Origin: Thiodiazotropha sp050305635
Lineage (GTDB): Bacteria > Pseudomonadota > Gammaproteobacteria > Chromatiales > Chromatiaceae
Direction: 5' to 3'
NCBI GenBank assembly: GCA_050305635.1
Contig: JBNLFS010000086.1
Location: 1-38,976 of the forward strand
Length of the DNA stretch: 38,976 bases
Positions within the stretch are counted from its first letter, which is position 1, and every line of letters begins with the position of its first letter. Below the pieces are notes generated by a model. The model did no database searches. It had not been told where the DNA came from and saw only the letters and a program-made list of their open reading frames with translations. A program made the position numbers and the translations under genes. This document shows, piece after piece, positions 15,525 to 23,173 of the stretch.

Positions 15525-15888
15525 TTCAGTTCGTGCAAATGGCTTGAGTCCGCGACCGTCATCAGATGTTCGAATGCGCCATCGATGACGCCATACTTCT
15601 CTTAATAGCATAGGCCAAACGATGGCTCAGGGAATGAGTTCCCAAATAGCGAATCCCACGCAAGACCCGGTAAATCAATGAAATCCCACTTTATAATAAC
15701 CATACATATTATCGCGTTATGCCCCCTTCGGCCGTTGAATGACGGATACTATTCGGAAAGCCCGTCATCGTCAGGTCATCCGATGAGCGCAATATTCCTG
15801 CGTCATACTGCAGGTGGCGTCCGCCACGGGGCCGGTACGTTGTTTCAAGCACAAACCATGCGATAATTTCACAATTTGCGGGACATTC
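15525..15888. other. Intergenic region between Cys-rich gene and Kef-type antiporter
   Basis: About 360 bases between divergent genes. It includes an AT-rich patch with TATAAT at 15692-15697 and a likely promoter for the antiporter at 15840-15867. The frames at 15678-15866 and 15709-15894 lack supporting features. If the Cys-rich gene starts at 15611, the first 87 bases are coding. Confidence 0.4.
15840..15867 (+). promoter_or_regulatory. Candidate sigma-70 promoter for the Kef-type antiporter
   Basis: TTGTTT (15840-15845), 16-base spacer, GATAAT (15862-15867). The predicted transcript start near 15874 leaves a short leader to the ATG at 15889. Confidence 0.4.
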
Positions 15889-17616
15889 ATGCATCTTGAT
15901 ACCTTCCTGTTCTCCGCCTTGCTACTGCTGCTGGTGACATCCATCACCGTCGCCCTGTTCAAGCATCTGGGTCTCGGATCCGTGCTTGGACTGCTGGTGG
16001 CGGGGATCGTCGTCGGTCCTCATTCCCCGGGACCCTATGTCACGGAACATGTGGAGGATGTTCGTCACTTCACGGAACTCGGCGTGGTATTGCTACTGTT
16101 TCTCATCGGATTGGAGATGCAGCCGCGCCGACTCTGGGGTATGCGTCGGGAAGTGTTCGGACTGGGAAGCCTGCAGATTCTGCTGACGGGCATCGTGATC
16201 GCTCTCTATCTGCGACAATTCGAATCCTCCTGGTCGCTCGCGCTGTTGATCGGTTTAACCTTCGCGCTCTCCTCCACGGCATTTGTCATGCAGGTTCTGC
16301 ATGAACGCGACGAGACCTCCAGTCAACACGGCACTGCGGCTTTCTCCATTCTGTTGATGCAGGATCTCGCCATCGTACCGCTGTTGGCGGCCGTGCCGAT
16401 TCTCTCAGATACCGGTCGCTTGTCCGCGGAAGTACCCCTGTGGAAACAGTTTTCCATCGTCGTGGGCATGATCCTGGTGTTGCTCGGGTTCGGCCGCTTC
16501 GTGTTGCCTCCGGTACTCAACCATCTTGCCCGGCAAGCCAACCGGGAGGGTTTTCTGCTGGTGGTGATGTTGGCGGTTTTTCTTGCCGCCTGGGCCATGT
16601 TCCAGGCCGGATTGTCGATGGCCTTGGGCGCTTTCGTCATGGGCATGCTGCTCTCCGGTTCGGACTACCGGTTGCAGATCCAGGCCTCCATCGAACCCTA
16701 CAAGGGGTTACTGATGAGCCTGTTTTTTGTCGCCGTGGGCATGTCCATCGATTTCTCCTCTCTGCGTGATCAGCTCCCGATCTTCACCCAGCACATCCTG
16801 GTGATCGTGATGATCAAGGTTGTGGTGCTGTTTCTGCTCGCGCTGGGATTCGGCTACTCCCGCCTGGTCGCCATGCGGATCAGTTTCTTTCTCGCTCAGG
16901 GTGGTGAGTTCGGCTTTGTGCTGTTCGGCTCGGCCAAGGCCCTGCAACTGATCGATGACCAGACTTTCGTCACTGCGGTGGGTGTGATTTCCGTCAGCAT
17001 GCTGATCACCCCGGTACTGGTGAACATCAGTGATCGGCTGGCCAGGCGTTTTAAACGGCACAGCCAGGATAACGACCATCTGCGTTATCCTGCGGATCAA
17101 GGTGACCTGCGCAAAAAGGTGGTGATCGGCGGTTACGGCCGGGTGGGTCATACCGTGGCTGTGATGCTCCATTCCAGCGGAATTCCTCTGGTCATTTTCG
17201 ACACCTCACCGGATCGTGTCGCCCAGGGCAAGCGAGACGGATTGCCCGTCTACTACGGCGATATCAGCGATGCGGATCTGCAGGAGGCGGCGGATCTTGA
17301 GACCGCCACCCTGGTGGTACTCACCATCAACAGCGGTCCCACCGCGCTCAAGACCATTGCGCGGCTGAGAAACCGCTTCCCGAATCTGCCCATCATCTCC
17401 CGAGCTCGGGACCTGGAAGCCTGCGGTCACCAGGTCAGTGCCGGGGCCACCCGGGCTTTTCCCGAAGCCTTGGAAAGCAGTCTGCGGTTGGGTGCGGTGG
17501 CCCTCGAAATGATCGATATGCCGAAGGAGAATGTGGATCTGCTGCTGCAGGGTGTGCGCCAGGATAACTACACCCTGGTGGTCTCGGAAGAGGATGTGTT
17601 GCGCAAAAAGCAGTGA
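15889..17616 (+). CDS. CPA2-family cation:proton antiporter with TrkA-N domain (Kef-type)
   Basis: A 575-aa inner-membrane monovalent cation:proton antiporter of the KefB/KefC/YbaL group, likely exporting K+ or exchanging K+/Na+ for protons. The Na_H_exchanger domain (about 1-385) has a dozen or so hydrophobic segments, with typical stretches LGSVLGLLVAGIVVGPHSPG, FLIGLEMQPRRLW, ALSSTAFVMQVL and FFVAVGMSIDF. A cytoplasmic TrkA-N (RCK) domain follows (about 405-530), with the nucleotide-binding GGYGRVG motif and FDTSPDRV after strand 2. The start at 15889 (MHLDTFLFSALLLLL) is preferred over the frame opening at 15814 because it begins just before the first membrane segment. No KefF/KefG-type partner lies next to it. 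The ion and the ligand gating it cannot be told from sequence. Confidence 0.9.
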   Translation: MHLDTFLFSALLLLLVTSITVALFKHLGLGSVLGLLVAGIVVGPHSPGPYVTEHVEDVRHFTELGVVLLLFLIGLEMQPRRLWGMRREVFGLGSLQILLTGIVIALYLRQFESSWSLALLIGLTFALSSTAFVMQVLHERDETSSQHGTAAFSILLMQDLAIVPLLAAVPILSDTGRLSAEVPLWKQFSIVVGMILVLLGFGRFVLPPVLNHLARQANREGFLLVVMLAVFLAAWAMFQAGLSMALGAFVMGMLLSGSDYRLQIQASIEPYKGLLMSLFFVAVGMSIDFSSLRDQLPIFTQHILVIVMIKVVVLFLLALGFGYSRLVAMRISFFLAQGGEFGFVLFGSAKALQLIDDQTFVTAVGVISVSMLITPVLVNISDRLARRFKRHSQDNDHLRYPADQGDLRKKVVIGGYGRVGHTVAVMLHSSGIPLVIFDTSPDRVAQGKRDGLPVYYGDISDADLQEAADLETATLVVLTINSGPTALKTIARLRNRFPNLPIISRARDLEACGHQVSAGATRAFPEALESSLRLGAVALEMIDMPKENVDLLLQGVRQDNYTLVVSEEDVLRKKQ

Positions 17617-17831
17617 TGAGTGGCCAGCCCGAAATCACACACTCCACACGCTGGTATTAAATTACCAAGTGCGCGGCTCGGGTATTTCAATCGACGGATG
17701 ATTGGACTATGGTTGGTTCAGGGGAAAAACGGCACAGCTCTGAGCCGACCGGGTACAGAGCACACGTCGTGAGCGTCTCGAACGGAAATAAGAATCATGC
17801 GACTGCCACACCTCACATCGAGGACGATCAG

Positions 17832-18014
17832 ATGCCAAAACTTACCAGCGGTTTGACCCGCAAAGAGCGACTCAAAGTTTTACAATCCATCGATAGCGTT
17901 ATAAAAAGCCACAATCACAATGAGCAGAGAGCGCTGCGGGCCTATCGCAGACTGATCGCTCAGGAATGTCTTCAGGAGTCCTCAGGCGAATACGGCTGGG
18001 CGGTAAACGCCTGA
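17832..18014 (+). CDS. Small basic hypothetical protein (60 aa)
   Basis: MPKLTSGLTRKERLKVLQSI onward, a 60-residue helical, charged protein without Cys or a membrane segment. I do not recognise a family. Support comes from GAGGA seven bases before the ATG and a protein-like amphipathic composition. Its last 43 bases overlap the 3' end of the convergent yciK, which is unusual and lowers confidence. The longer frame from 17709 has no ribosome binding site. Confidence 0.5.
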   Translation: MPKLTSGLTRKERLKVLQSIDSVIKSHNHNEQRALRAYRRLIAQECLQESSGEYGWAVNA

Positions 18015-18730
18015 CCGTTCACCGGGCGGCTGTCCGGCCCCATCAGGTAAAGATAATTGCCCATCAGGGTTTCGGGTAATGGGTGTGTGAGAGGATTCTC
18101 ACCCGGATAGGCCCAGGCCCGTAGGGAAGTGCGGGTCGGGCAGGGTGCGATACTGTTGACCCGGATCGGGCTGTCCTCCAGTTCGTCCGCGAGGATCTGC
18201 ATCAGTCCCTCGATGGCGAATTTGGACACCCCATAGGCTCCCCAGTAGGCTTTGCCCTTACGTCCCTTTTCATCCGAAGTGAACAGGATCGAGGCGTCTG
18301 CTGATTTGCGCAGCAGCGGAAGGCAGGCCTGGGTGAGCAGAAAAGGGGCATTGAGGTTGACCTGGATGACCTTCTGCCAGGTTTCGTAATCGTAATCGTC
18401 AATGCGGCTCAGCAGCGCAAGCTGCGCCGCGTTATGCAGCAGTCCGTCCAGCCGGCCGAAGGTCTCCATCAGGGTCACGCCCAGGGCGTAGTAATCCTCG
18501 GGCGGCGACTTATTGAGATCAAAGCTGATCAGGGCGGGGGTGGGTCCTCCCGCATCCTCGATCGCATCATAGGTCTCTTTGAGACGACCTTCATTGCGAC
18601 CCAGCAGCACTACCGTGGCGCCATGCGCGCCAAACGCCTTAGCGGCGGCCTGTCCGATACCGCTGCCCGCGCCGGTGACGAGAATGATACGGCCTTCGAG
18701 CAGATTTTTGCCGGGTTTGTAGTCGTGCAT
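17972..18730 (-). CDS. yciK: YciK-family short-chain dehydrogenase/reductase
   Basis: A 252-aa classical SDR oxidoreductase whose physiological substrate is not established. The NAD(P)-binding Rossmann motif TGAGSGIG is near residue 20, the NNAG-type motif reads HNAAQ, and the catalytic Ser (ILFTSDEKG) and YxxxK (YGVSK) are present. The PCPTRTSLRAWAYPGE region is typical of YciK. The start at 18730 (MHDYKPGKNLLEGRIILVTG) has AGGTGA just upstream; the frame opens 25 codons earlier without support. In Pseudomonas the same order yciK-gph-ubiG-mtaD is seen, and here too it follows gph on the same strand, but separated by about 200 bases containing a repeat. Confidence 0.92.
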   Translation of the reverse strand: MHDYKPGKNLLEGRIILVTGAGSGIGQAAAKAFGAHGATVVLLGRNEGRLKETYDAIEDAGGPTPALISFDLNKSPPEDYYALGVTLMETFGRLDGLLHNAAQLALLSRIDDYDYETWQKVIQVNLNAPFLLTQACLPLLRKSADASILFTSDEKGRKGKAYWGAYGVSKFAIEGLMQILADELEDSPIRVNSIAPCPTRTSLRAWAYPGENPLTHPLPETLMGNYLYLMGPDSRPVNGQAFTAQPYSPEDS

Positions 18731-18809
18731 GGTCTCACCTTGAATTTCGAGGCCGGGATTATAACGGCTCAGCCTGCTGAGAGGCATTGATAATATTGGG
18801 TACACCGGG

Positions 18810-18830
18810 TTCCCACGCTCTGCGTGGGAA
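18810..18830. repeat. Short perfect palindromic repeat between gph and yciK
   Basis: TTCCCACGC-TCT-GCGTGGGAA, with perfect 9-bp arms. This is a frequent dispersed intergenic element in Gammaproteobacteria (recalled). A diverged relative lies at 38192-38211 in this window. It sits after the gph stop and may end that transcript. Confidence 0.65.
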
Positions 18831-18933
18831 TGCCGGCCTGGTTACGATAGGCCGATCCGGTTCAAGTTATTCGCCAAACCCGGTTTGTGTCCCACTGGGG
18901 GATACCCGTTGGCAGGTCTTTCGTAGCAGAGTC

Positions 18934-19611
18934 TTACAGCCAGTTGAGGATCTCCAACGGGTGATCGATCAGGCCGTCCGCCTGCCATTCCCCGGGGTCG
19001 TCATCGTCCGCAAGATAGCCGAAACGGGCCGCCAGGGTACGTGTGCCGGCTCGGCGTCCCGCTTCGATATCCCGAATCGCATCGCCCACGTAGAGGGTTT
19101 GTGCGGGATCAACCCCGGAAACCCGGCAGGCGTGCAGGATCGGCTCCGGGTGGGGTTTCGCGAAAGGGGTGGTATCCCCGCTGACAATGGTGCAGGCGCG
19201 CCGGTCCAGGCCCAGTTCGCGCATCAGTGGATCGGTCAGCCGGGAAGGCTTGTTGGTGACGATCCCCCACAAAACGCCCCGCTGTTCGAGTGCCTCCAGC
19301 AATTCGGGCATCCCCTCGAAGAGTCGCGTCAGGACCGCAATGCGCTCGAGATAGAAATCCAGGAACTCCGTTTGCAAAGCGGGGAAGTCCGGATCGTCCG
19401 GTTCGATGCCGAATCCGGTTTTCAACATCGCCTTGCTGCCATGGGAGACGGATGGACGCAGGGTTTCAAAGTCGATGTCCGGTTTGCCATGGCGCGCCAG
19501 CACCCGGTTGAGCGCCTGATGCAGGTCCCGGGCGGTATCGGCGAAGGTGCCGTCCAGGTCGAACAGGACACAGCTCGTGGCAAGGGTCGTGACTGGGTTG
19601 CCGGGATTCAT
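18934..19611 (-). CDS. gph: Phosphoglycolate phosphatase, HAD family
   Basis: A 225-aa HAD-superfamily phosphatase that hydrolyses 2-phosphoglycolate, a by-product of DNA repair or oxygenase chemistry. Motif I FDLDGTFADT (nucleophile Asp and acid/base Asp), motif II VTNKPS, motif III Lys in AKPHPEP and motif IV VGDAIRDIEAGRRAG are all intact, with an alpha-helical cap between motifs I and II. The start at 19611 (MNPGNPVTTLATSCVLFDLDG) leaves 13 bases after the ubiG stop, so they are one operon. The frame is open upstream to 19794, but that stretch is ubiG in another frame. Related HAD phosphatases act on other small phosphates, so the substrate is inferred from the neighbourhood. Confidence 0.9.
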   Translation of the reverse strand: MNPGNPVTTLATSCVLFDLDGTFADTARDLHQALNRVLARHGKPDIDFETLRPSVSHGSKAMLKTGFGIEPDDPDFPALQTEFLDFYLERIAVLTRLFEGMPELLEALEQRGVLWGIVTNKPSRLTDPLMRELGLDRRACTIVSGDTTPFAKPHPEPILHACRVSGVDPAQTLYVGDAIRDIEAGRRAGTRTLAARFGYLADDDDPGEWQADGLIDHPLEILNWL

Positions 19612-19624
19612 CGGGGCGTGCGCG

Positions 19625-20335
19625 TCACGCTTCCCGGATTGCCGCGACCATGTAGTTGACATCCACGTCATCACCCAGACGGTAGACCTGGGTGAGCGGA
19701 TTGTAACTGAGCCCGGTGATATCCAGGTTTTGCAATCCCGCCGCGCGTATCCAGTTGTCGAGTTCCGAGGGGCGGATGAATTTGGCGAAGTCATGGGTGC
19801 CCCTGGGCAGCAGCCGCAGCAGGTACTCGGCGCCGAGGATAGCGAACAGGTAAGCCTTGGGGTTGCGGTTGATGGTGGAGAAGATCACCTTGCCGCCCGG
19901 TTTCACCAGCCGGGCGCAGGCATGTACCACGGAGGAGGGATCCGGAACATGTTCAAGCATCTCCATGCAGGTCACCAGGTCAAATTGATCCGGCCGCTCT
20001 GCCGCAAGACGCTCCACCGGGATGCGTTCGTAATTGACCTGGAGATTCGATTCCAAAAGATGCAGCCGTGCCACCTGCAGGGGGGCTTCGCCCATGTCGA
20101 TACCCGTCACCTGGGCGCCGCAGGCGGCCATGCTTTCGGACAGAATGCCACCGCCGCAACCCACATCGAGCACCTGCCTGCCTTCCAACGGCAGGTGGCC
20201 GCGGATGTATTCGAGCCGCAGGGGGTTGATCTCATGGAGCGGTTTGAATTCGCTGTGAGGATCCCACCAGCGTGAGGCCAGTTCCTCGAATTTACTGACT
20301 TCCGAGTGATCGACGTTGATCTGTTCCTGTTTCAT
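19625..20335 (-). CDS. ubiG: Ubiquinone biosynthesis O-methyltransferase UbiG
   Basis: A 236-aa SAM-dependent methyltransferase that performs both O-methylations in ubiquinone synthesis. It starts with the family N-terminus (VDHSEVSKFEELASRWWDP) and HEINPLRLEYI; SAM motif I is VLDVGCGGGILSE; CMEMLEHVPDP and KPGGKVIFSTINRN follow. The ATG at 20335 is preceded by GGATGAG; the frame opens 30 codons earlier without family similarity. It lies between mtaD (upstream) and gph (downstream), as in Pseudomonas. Confidence 0.96.
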   Translation of the reverse strand: MKQEQINVDHSEVSKFEELASRWWDPHSEFKPLHEINPLRLEYIRGHLPLEGRQVLDVGCGGGILSESMAACGAQVTGIDMGEAPLQVARLHLLESNLQVNYERIPVERLAAERPDQFDLVTCMEMLEHVPDPSSVVHACARLVKPGGKVIFSTINRNPKAYLFAILGAEYLLRLLPRGTHDFAKFIRPSELDNWIRAAGLQNLDITGLSYNPLTQVYRLGDDVDVNYMVAAIREA

Positions 20336-20454
20336 CTCATCCAGCCTGCCTGTGTTGTCAGGTGTTACCGGGGCATAGGGTACACACGGCGGCGGGGTTT
20401 TTCGAGTGGCGCGCCAGGATCGCACTTAAAATATCGGATTAATTTAGGACACTA

Positions 20455-20482
20455 CACTAGGGCCTGTTAACAGGCCCTAGTG
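20455..20482. repeat. 28-base perfect palindrome overlapping the mtaD stop
   Basis: CACTAGGGCCTGTT followed directly by its exact reverse complement, no spacer, centred between 20468 and 20469. The mtaD stop codon (complement of 20477-20479) is inside the right arm. As RNA it would form a long stem; there is no strong U-tract. It may be a terminator-like or insertion-derived element. Confidence 0.8.
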
Positions 20483-21808
20483 GTTTGTTGCACGCCCGTC
20501 GATGCGACTGCGCCAGCGCTCGGCATTGCGTAGCAGAGTGGCCTCATCGAGGGTGGTGAGTTGTCCCTGGTTGACCCGATGCTGGCCGGCGACCCAGACA
20601 TGACGCACCTGTTCCCGGCCGCAGGCGTAAACGAGTTGCGAAATCGGGTTGTACAGCGGTTGGGTGGGAATACGGCGCAGATCCACGGCCACGATATCCG
20701 CGGCTTTGCCCGCTTCCAGGGATCCGGTGATCTCCTGCAGACCCAGCGCCCGGGCTCCGTTGATGGTTGCCATGGCAAGTGCCTGGTCGGCGGGCAGCGC
20801 CCGAGCGTTGCCCGAAACCCCTTTCGCCAGCAGGGCCGCGGTGCGCATTTCACCGAACATATCCAGGTCATTGTTGCTTGCGGCCCCATCGGTGCCCAGG
20901 GCCAGATTCACCCCAGCTTCGAGCAGGGGGACCACCGGGCAGAATCCGCTGGCCAGTTTGAGGTTCGATTCGGGACAGTGCACCGCATGTGCGCCACTTG
21001 CGGCAAAGGCCTCAATTTCATGGCTCTCCAACTGGGTCATGTGCACGGCGGTGAGCGCGGGTGAGAGCAGCCCCAGGTCCTGCAGACGCTGCATCGGGCG
21101 ATTGCCGTGCTGCTGCATGCCCTGGACGATTTCATCCCGGGTCTCATGCACGTGCATGTGCACCGGGATCTCCAGTTCGTCGGCCAGCACCCGCACCCGC
21201 TTCAGCATCGGGTCCCCCACGGAGTAGGGGGCGTGGGGCGCAAATGCGGTATGGATCCGGGGGTGAGATCGAAACTGGTCGTGCACCGCGAGTCCCTTGC
21301 TCAGATACTCATCGCCGTCCGCCGCCCAGGCCGAGGGGAAGTCGATGGCGATCAGTCCGAGCACCGCGCGAATTCCAGCATGATCCGCCGCGCGCCCGGT
21401 GATGTCGGGAAAGAAGTACATGTCGTTGAAGCAGGTGGTGCCGCTGAGCAGCATCTCGGCAATGGCCAACTGGCTGCCGTCGTGGATGAACTCCTCGCTG
21501 ATCCACTTCGCTTCCGCCGGCCAGATATGCTCATTCAACCAGGTCATCAGGGGCAGGTCGTCCGCCAGACCTCTTAGCAACGACATGGCCGCATGGGTGT
21601 GGGCATTGATCAGGCCCGGAATCAGGACGTGACCGGACAGATCGAACCGCTGCTCCGCCCGGTAAATCCGGTCTGCTTCTTGCGAAGGCAGCATCCCCAG
21701 GATCTTTCCGCCGTGCACGGCCAGGGCATGCCGCTGCAGTATCTGGTTTTCCGGTATCACAGGGACGATCCATTCGGCATGGATCAGCAGATCGATGGTT
21801 TGCGGCAT
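20477..21808 (-). CDS. mtaD: 5-methylthioadenosine/S-adenosylhomocysteine deaminase (TRZ/ATZ hydrolase)
   Basis: A 443-aa amidohydrolase that deaminates methylthioadenosine or S-adenosylhomocysteine. Metal-binding His pair in LINAHTHAAMSLLRG, MHVHE, and the later metal Asp in ALGTDGAASNNDLDMFGEMR are present, as in the MtaD/ATZ family. The start at 21808 (MPQTIDLLIHAEWIVPV) fits family N-termini; the frame extends 61 codons further but runs into the divergent mtnA leader. It is transcribed away from mtnA, whose substrate derives from the same methylthioadenosine, and shares a 136-base divergent promoter region with it. Substrate assignment rests on family and neighbourhood. Confidence 0.92.
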   Translation of the reverse strand: MPQTIDLLIHAEWIVPVIPENQILQRHALAVHGGKILGMLPSQEADRIYRAEQRFDLSGHVLIPGLINAHTHAAMSLLRGLADDLPLMTWLNEHIWPAEAKWISEEFIHDGSQLAIAEMLLSGTTCFNDMYFFPDITGRAADHAGIRAVLGLIAIDFPSAWAADGDEYLSKGLAVHDQFRSHPRIHTAFAPHAPYSVGDPMLKRVRVLADELEIPVHMHVHETRDEIVQGMQQHGNRPMQRLQDLGLLSPALTAVHMTQLESHEIEAFAASGAHAVHCPESNLKLASGFCPVVPLLEAGVNLALGTDGAASNNDLDMFGEMRTAALLAKGVSGNARALPADQALAMATINGARALGLQEITGSLEAGKAADIVAVDLRRIPTQPLYNPISQLVYACGREQVRHVWVAGQHRVNQGQLTTLDEATLLRNAERWRSRIDGRATNH

Positions 21809-21944
21809 GGTTGATTGTCTTCGGCTGGATTGCATGGGCAGGAGCGAATGGTCGCCCCGGTCGATTCCACAGCATGGCATGTTCGCCTGAATCGATGCAA
21901 TGCCGGTATCATGGACGTTTTCAACCCTGAAGTCGTGATTGCCC
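21809..21944. promoter_or_regulatory. Divergent promoter region between mtaD and mtnA
   Basis: A 136-base gap from which both genes are read outward. A -10-like TATCAT at 21907-21912 faces mtnA, without a convincing -35. No SAM riboswitch-like structure was recognised. Confidence 0.35.
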
Positions 21945-23009
21945 ATGAACCCGAACCCGCCTGTCGAAAATGTCACCCCGGACGACGCCATCCTCTGGCA
22001 TGAGGACTGCCTCTACCTGTTGGATCAGCGCAAACTGCCGCATCAGGTCGAGTTCGTTGCCCTGAACAGTGCTGCCGAGACGGCCCGGGCGATCACCGAC
22101 ATGGTGGTGCGCGGGGCTCCGGCGATCGGGGTGACCGCGGCATACGGTGTGGTGCTTGCGGTCCGGGATGCCTGCCGAGTCGCGGGTGGCGATTGGCGTG
22201 GACAGCTCGCGGGAGATCTGGAAAGCCTGCGTCGCTCACGTCCGACGGCGGTCAACCTGTTCTGGGCGCTTGAACGGATGCAGGCGAGGATTGCCCGACT
22301 GGCGGCGGACGAGGATCCCATCACGAGCCTGTTGCACGAGGCGCGGGCGATTCACGCGGAGGATGTGGCCGCGAATCGGGCGATGGGGGACTACGGCGCC
22401 GGGTTGATCGCGCCGGGATCCGGGGTGATCACCCATTGTAATGCCGGCGCCCTGGCCACCGGAGGCTTCGGCACCGCTCTGGGGGTGATCCGCGCCGCCC
22501 ATGCTGCGGACAAACTGACGACCGTGTATGCCGATGAGACCCGGCCCTGGCTGCAGGGTGCGCGCCTCACCGCCTGGGAGCTGTTGCAGGACGGCATTCC
22601 GGTGACCCTGCTGGCGGAAGGGGCCGCGGCAAGCCGCATGGCCCAGGGTGGCGTTGACTGGGTGATCGTCGGTTCCGACCGGATCGCCGCCAACGGCGAT
22701 GTAGCCAATAAGATCGGTACCTATCAACTGGCCATTGCCGCCCGCTACCACGGGGTGCGGGTGATGGTGGTGGCGCCGACCTCCACCATTGATATGAATT
22801 TGGCGTCGGGGGCGCAGATACCCATCGAGGTGCGGGATTCCGCCGAGTTGCTTGCCTGCGGAGGCGCCCCGGTGGCGGCCCCGGGGGCTTCGGCGTGGAA
22901 TCCGGTGTTCGATGTGACTCCGGCCGGACTGGTGGATGTGATCGTTACGGAAAGGGGTATTGTCAGCTCGCCAGACGCAAAAAAGATGCAAAAACTGATG
23001 GAGAGTTGA
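21945..23009 (+). CDS. mtnA: Methylthioribose-1-phosphate isomerase
   Basis: A 354-aa enzyme of methionine salvage that isomerises 5-methylthioribose-1-phosphate to methylthioribulose-1-phosphate. The phosphate-binding RGAPAIG motif (57-63), catalytic Cys165 in THCNAGALAT and catalytic Asp245 in VGSDRIAANGDVANKIGTY are all seen. The family is homologous to eIF2B subunits, but the Cys and Asp pair argue for the isomerase. The start is the ATG at 21945; a TTG two codons upstream is possible. No other mtn genes are in the window. It precedes gyrA by 164 bases with a possible terminator between. Confidence 0.96.
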   Translation: MNPNPPVENVTPDDAILWHEDCLYLLDQRKLPHQVEFVALNSAAETARAITDMVVRGAPAIGVTAAYGVVLAVRDACRVAGGDWRGQLAGDLESLRRSRPTAVNLFWALERMQARIARLAADEDPITSLLHEARAIHAEDVAANRAMGDYGAGLIAPGSGVITHCNAGALATGGFGTALGVIRAAHAADKLTTVYADETRPWLQGARLTAWELLQDGIPVTLLAEGAAASRMAQGGVDWVIVGSDRIAANGDVANKIGTYQLAIAARYHGVRVMVVAPTSTIDMNLASGAQIPIEVRDSAELLACGGAPVAAPGASAWNPVFDVTPAGLVDVIVTERGIVSSPDAKKMQKLMES

Positions 23010-23017
23010 TCTGAGGC

Positions 23018-23046
23018 CGCCTTAAATCGGTTTTCAGGCGTTTTTT
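23018..23046 (+). terminator. Possible rho-independent terminator after mtnA
   Basis: CGCCT (23018-23022) and AGGCG (23036-23040) form a short stem with a 13-base loop, followed by six T (23041-23046), starting nine bases after the mtnA stop. The stem is short, so this is tentative. Confidence 0.45.
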
Positions 23047-23173
23047 ATACAACATAGTGTCGGGGGCTATGGTAAACTCGTCATTTTTGTGACGCCCCGC
23101 AGAACTCGTGAGAGTCACCGGTCATGCGGCGGCGTACAGCCCCCGGGCGATATAAGGAAGATAACAACTCACT

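Noticed and set aside
23045..23073. TTATAC / TATGGT as a gyrA promoter
   Set aside because: Spacing is 17, but the -35 matches poorly (two of six), so it was not listed.
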